Shown here one piece after another: positions 33,447 through 35,845 of a stretch of 35,845 bases of DNA. Made by a program: the position numbers and the translations under genes. Source of the stretch: Bacteroidales bacterium. GTDB lineage: Bacteria > Bacteroidota > Bacteroidia > Bacteroidales > F082. The stretch lies in assembly GCA_015709215.1 (NCBI GenBank), contig JACCQN010000034.1, positions 1-35,845 on the forward strand, given 5' to 3'. Within the stretch, counting starts at the first letter, position 1. Every line of letters starts with the position of its first letter. The notes beneath the pieces were generated by a model. The model was not told the origin of the DNA. It saw nothing but the letters and a program-made list of their open reading frames with translations, and ran no database searches.

Positions 33447-35761
33447 TGAAAGTTGAAGAATTTTATAAAGAGCTGCTTCAGGAAATAAAATCGACTCAGG
33501 CATCAGAAGAAGACGGAGGGATTCAGGAGCAGATTTTTACCCAGCTTGCCATTGATTTACTGGCTGATGCGGGGGAAACTGAAAATGCAAGGATTTGTTT
33601 CGACCGCAAGGAAGATAAACTTGGAAGAACTATGCATAAGCTGAACGGATATGCTCTTTCTGAAAATTATGAAACGCTTGATTTGTTTGTTACAGTATTT
33701 AAAGGTGTTGAAGAATCCTTTACCTTAACCAAACAGGAAGCCGAATCTTCCATCAATCAGGTTGAGCGATTCTTTCGAAATGCAGTGTACAAAGACTATA
33801 TAAAAGAACTTGAAGAATCTTCAGAGGTTTTTGACCTGGCTCATACTCTTGCTGAAGTTAAAGAAGTTCGGGAGTTTTTGTCACGGGTAAATATTTTTGT
33901 ACTGAGCAATGGAGTTTTCAAATCTGATATAAAAGCCAATAAAACAATCTCAGGATATTCAATATTTACAAGAATTATTGATATCGGGTATTTATTTAAT
34001 CTTTCAGACCAGACGCATGTTCCAATAGAAATTGATTTTGAAAACTATGGCGGAATACTTCCATGCCTGGAATCTCCATCTGAAAATGATGATTATGAAT
34101 CTTATCTTGCACTGATTCCAGGCGCAACACTTGCCAATATTTATGAAGAATATGGTTCAAGGCTTCTTGAACAGAATGTTCGTTCATTTTTACAATTCAC
34201 AGGAAAGATAAACAAAGGAATCAGGAAAACTATAAAAGAAGAGCCTCACATGTTTCTTGCATTTAACAATGGCATTGCTGCAACTGCGGATGAATTGAGC
34301 TTGCAGGATATGCCTGGCGGCGGAAAAGCAATAGTTTGGGCTAAGGATTTTCAAATTGTAAACGGAGGTCAGACAACTGCGTCAGTTTATCATACCTGGA
34401 AAAAAGACAAAGCTGAAATAGACAAGATATTTGTTCAAACGAAACTGACTGTTGTAAAAAAGCGGGATAATTTCAATGAAATTGTAAATCGTATCGCTGA
34501 ATATGCAAATACTCAAAACAAGGTTTCTACTTCTGATTTAAGCTCAAATAAACCATTCCACGTTGAGCTAGAAAAAATCTCCCGGTCAGTATGGGCGCAA
34601 CCCGTTGAAGGAAGTAATATACAAACTCGTTGGTTTTACGAACGGGCGAGAGGTCAATATAAAAATGCCAGATTAAAAGAAGGATTCACCCCATCAAGAC
34701 GAAAAGCATTTGACCTTAAAAATCCAAGAAGCCAAATGATTACAAAAGAGCTTCTGGCAAAGTATGTAAACACATATCAGGAAATATGGAACGGGAAAAG
34801 ACTTGCGATTGGTCCGCATGTTGTTGTTCGTGGAAGTCAGAAGAATTATGTCCAGTTCCTAAATTACAATATGCCGGGTAAACCTGATAATGTTTTTTAT
34901 GAAGATGCCGTTGCTAAAGCTATCTTATTTAAAAATGCCGAAAAACTGTACGGAGTGAGTCCCAATGCAATTGGTGATATGAGATACATAACTGTTCCTT
35001 ATTCATTGTCTCTTCTCAATCTAAAAACAGATTATAAAATTGACCTCTATAAAATATGGAAGAATCAGGGTCTTAGTGAGAAAATGAAATCGGTTTTATT
35101 CAATCTGATGGAATCAGTTGAAACCTTCATCAAAAAAAATGCACCGGGTGCATTATATGGAGAATGGGCTAAAAAAGAAGAATGTTGGAATGCAATAAAA
35201 GAAAATGATTTTGGCATTGATTTCAATGAATTAAAATCAGAATTTATCAATCATGCTACTCCGAAAAGAAAAAGTATTACGGAAGATGAACAACTTAAAA
35301 TTGAAATTCAGGAAGAAATTGCAAGAATAAAAGCCGTTCCATCACAAATTTGGAACAAAATCGAAATCTGGGGCAATGAAACAGGAGAATTATCAAGTTA
35401 CATGGCAGGAATAGCTTTTAATATTGCAGGAAAGGTTCGGAATAACTCAAACATTACAAATAATGACCGGAAAAAGGCAATTGAAATTATCGATAAAGTC
35501 ATTGAGCATGCACCAGATTTACTTTTTGAGATTGATGAAATTGAAAAACAAATAATAAATAATCCTGAAATTACTCCTGAAGTGACAGTTGATTTGATTA
35601 AAAAAATTATTGACTGGGATAGAAAAAATAAACGACTAAAAGACCATCATTTTAGATTTATGTGGAATGTTGCAGAAGGAAAGTATCCTTTAAATGACAG
35701 GGCTAAGAAATACGTAATCAATAATCTAAAATTTATGAGAAAATATGGTTTTAATCCCTAA
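33446..35761 (+). CDS. AIPR-family (abortive infection phage resistance) protein
   Basis: 771 residues; its ATG shares one base with the previous stop (TAATG). The central AIPR region (about 255-410) shows TGKINKGIRKTI, FLAFNNGIAATADE, IVNGGQTTASVYHT and EYANTQNKVSTSDLSSN. A preceding region, LNGYALSENYETLDLFVTVFKG near 70, is the usual N-terminal block. The C-terminal 250 residues are helical and of unknown fold. AIPR proteins are associated with phage resistance and, in MORC/Z1 neighbourhoods, are thought to act with the nuclease; the biochemical role is unsettled. It is the last gene seen; 84 nt of AT-rich sequence without a gene follow to the window edge, so I cannot say whether the operon ends here. 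Confidence 0.88.
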   Translation: MKVEEFYKELLQEIKSTQASEEDGGIQEQIFTQLAIDLLADAGETENARICFDRKEDKLGRTMHKLNGYALSENYETLDLFVTVFKGVEESFTLTKQEAESSINQVERFFRNAVYKDYIKELEESSEVFDLAHTLAEVKEVREFLSRVNIFVLSNGVFKSDIKANKTISGYSIFTRIIDIGYLFNLSDQTHVPIEIDFENYGGILPCLESPSENDDYESYLALIPGATLANIYEEYGSRLLEQNVRSFLQFTGKINKGIRKTIKEEPHMFLAFNNGIAATADELSLQDMPGGGKAIVWAKDFQIVNGGQTTASVYHTWKKDKAEIDKIFVQTKLTVVKKRDNFNEIVNRIAEYANTQNKVSTSDLSSNKPFHVELEKISRSVWAQPVEGSNIQTRWFYERARGQYKNARLKEGFTPSRRKAFDLKNPRSQMITKELLAKYVNTYQEIWNGKRLAIGPHVVVRGSQKNYVQFLNYNMPGKPDNVFYEDAVAKAILFKNAEKLYGVSPNAIGDMRYITVPYSLSLLNLKTDYKIDLYKIWKNQGLSEKMKSVLFNLMESVETFIKKNAPGALYGEWAKKEECWNAIKENDFGIDFNELKSEFINHATPKRKSITEDEQLKIEIQEEIARIKAVPSQIWNKIEIWGNETGELSSYMAGIAFNIAGKVRNNSNITNNDRKKAIEIIDKVIEHAPDLLFEIDEIEKQIINNPEITPEVTVDLIKKIIDWDRKNKRLKDHHFRFMWNVAEGKYPLNDRAKKYVINNLKFMRKYGFNP

Positions 35762-35845
35762 AAATAAAAACAGTTATTTCAATTATCAATTACCTTAAAT
35801 CCGCAACCTTTTATTAACAAAATTAATCAAAACACTGTGTATAAA

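Noticed and set aside
1-35845. tRNA or integrase marking an island boundary near the defence operon
   Set aside because: No tRNA-like T-loop or integrase coding was found in any gap; the right boundary of the island is outside the window.

Overview
The window looks like a Bacteroidetes chromosome, probably a marine or anaerobic-sediment lineage near Bacteroidales/Marinilabiliales or Flavobacteriia. The evidence is four-fold: T9SS-type C-terminal sorting domains; a TonB-dependent receptor with an N-terminal carboxypeptidase-regulatory domain; several TAnnTTTG-type -7 promoter elements; and small secreted TonB-C-terminal-domain proteins. No rRNA, tRNA, integrase or insertion sequence was found.

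Region 1 (1-4692, + strand) is a leucine/isovalerate-type degradation operon: the carboxyltransferase subunit of a methylcrotonyl-CoA-type carboxylase (its 5' end lies outside the window), a LiuC-like hydratase, the biotin carboxylase/carrier subunit and an acyl-CoA dehydrogenase. A 7 x 8-bp repeat fills the gap to a convergent AAA ATPase gene (4750-5946, -). That gene's upstream region carries three copies of a motif spaced exactly 33 bp apart.

Region 2 (6105-9308, - strand) is a metal-linked module ending in a strong terminator: an HYC/CC-type small membrane protein, a TonB-dependent receptor and a secreted heavy-metal-associated (HMA) domain protein.

Region 3 (9460-15698, +) is a complete beta-oxidation operon (enoyl-CoA hydratase, 3-hydroxyacyl-CoA dehydrogenase, SCP2-type thiolase, acyl-CoA dehydrogenase) that also holds an ElbB-like protein and a nitronate monooxygenase-like flavoprotein. 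A SulP anion transporter follows.

Region 4 (17493-24790, +) encodes cell-envelope and secreted proteins: two T9SS substrates, a lipoprotein with two D/N-rich repeats, a MuiA/DUF4139 protein with a domain inserted inside DUF4139, and a tandem pair of TonB-C proteins. A convergent gene of unknown function (24819-25469) follows, then about 750 bp without an intact gene. This gap holds seven exact-period 42-bp repeats that read as a 14-residue peptide repeat broken by stops.

Region 5 (26170-35761, +) is the most interesting part: an AT-rich defence island. It has a Vsr mismatch endonuclease, then one tightly overlapped operon: controller (C) protein, C5 cytosine methyltransferase, MORC-like GHKL ATPase, Z1-domain superfamily II ATPase, PD-(D/E)XK protein (DUF4420-like) and AIPR protein. 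Upstream of the C gene is a two-site operator closely resembling the C-boxes of classical controller-regulated restriction-modification systems, overlaid on a Bacteroidetes-type promoter. The paraMORC/Z1/nuclease/AIPR association has been predicted before to be restriction-related. What looks distinctive here is that the whole multigene effector set, with its own methyltransferase, sits downstream of a C-protein switch. Function is inferred from family knowledge and gene order; I ran no searches.
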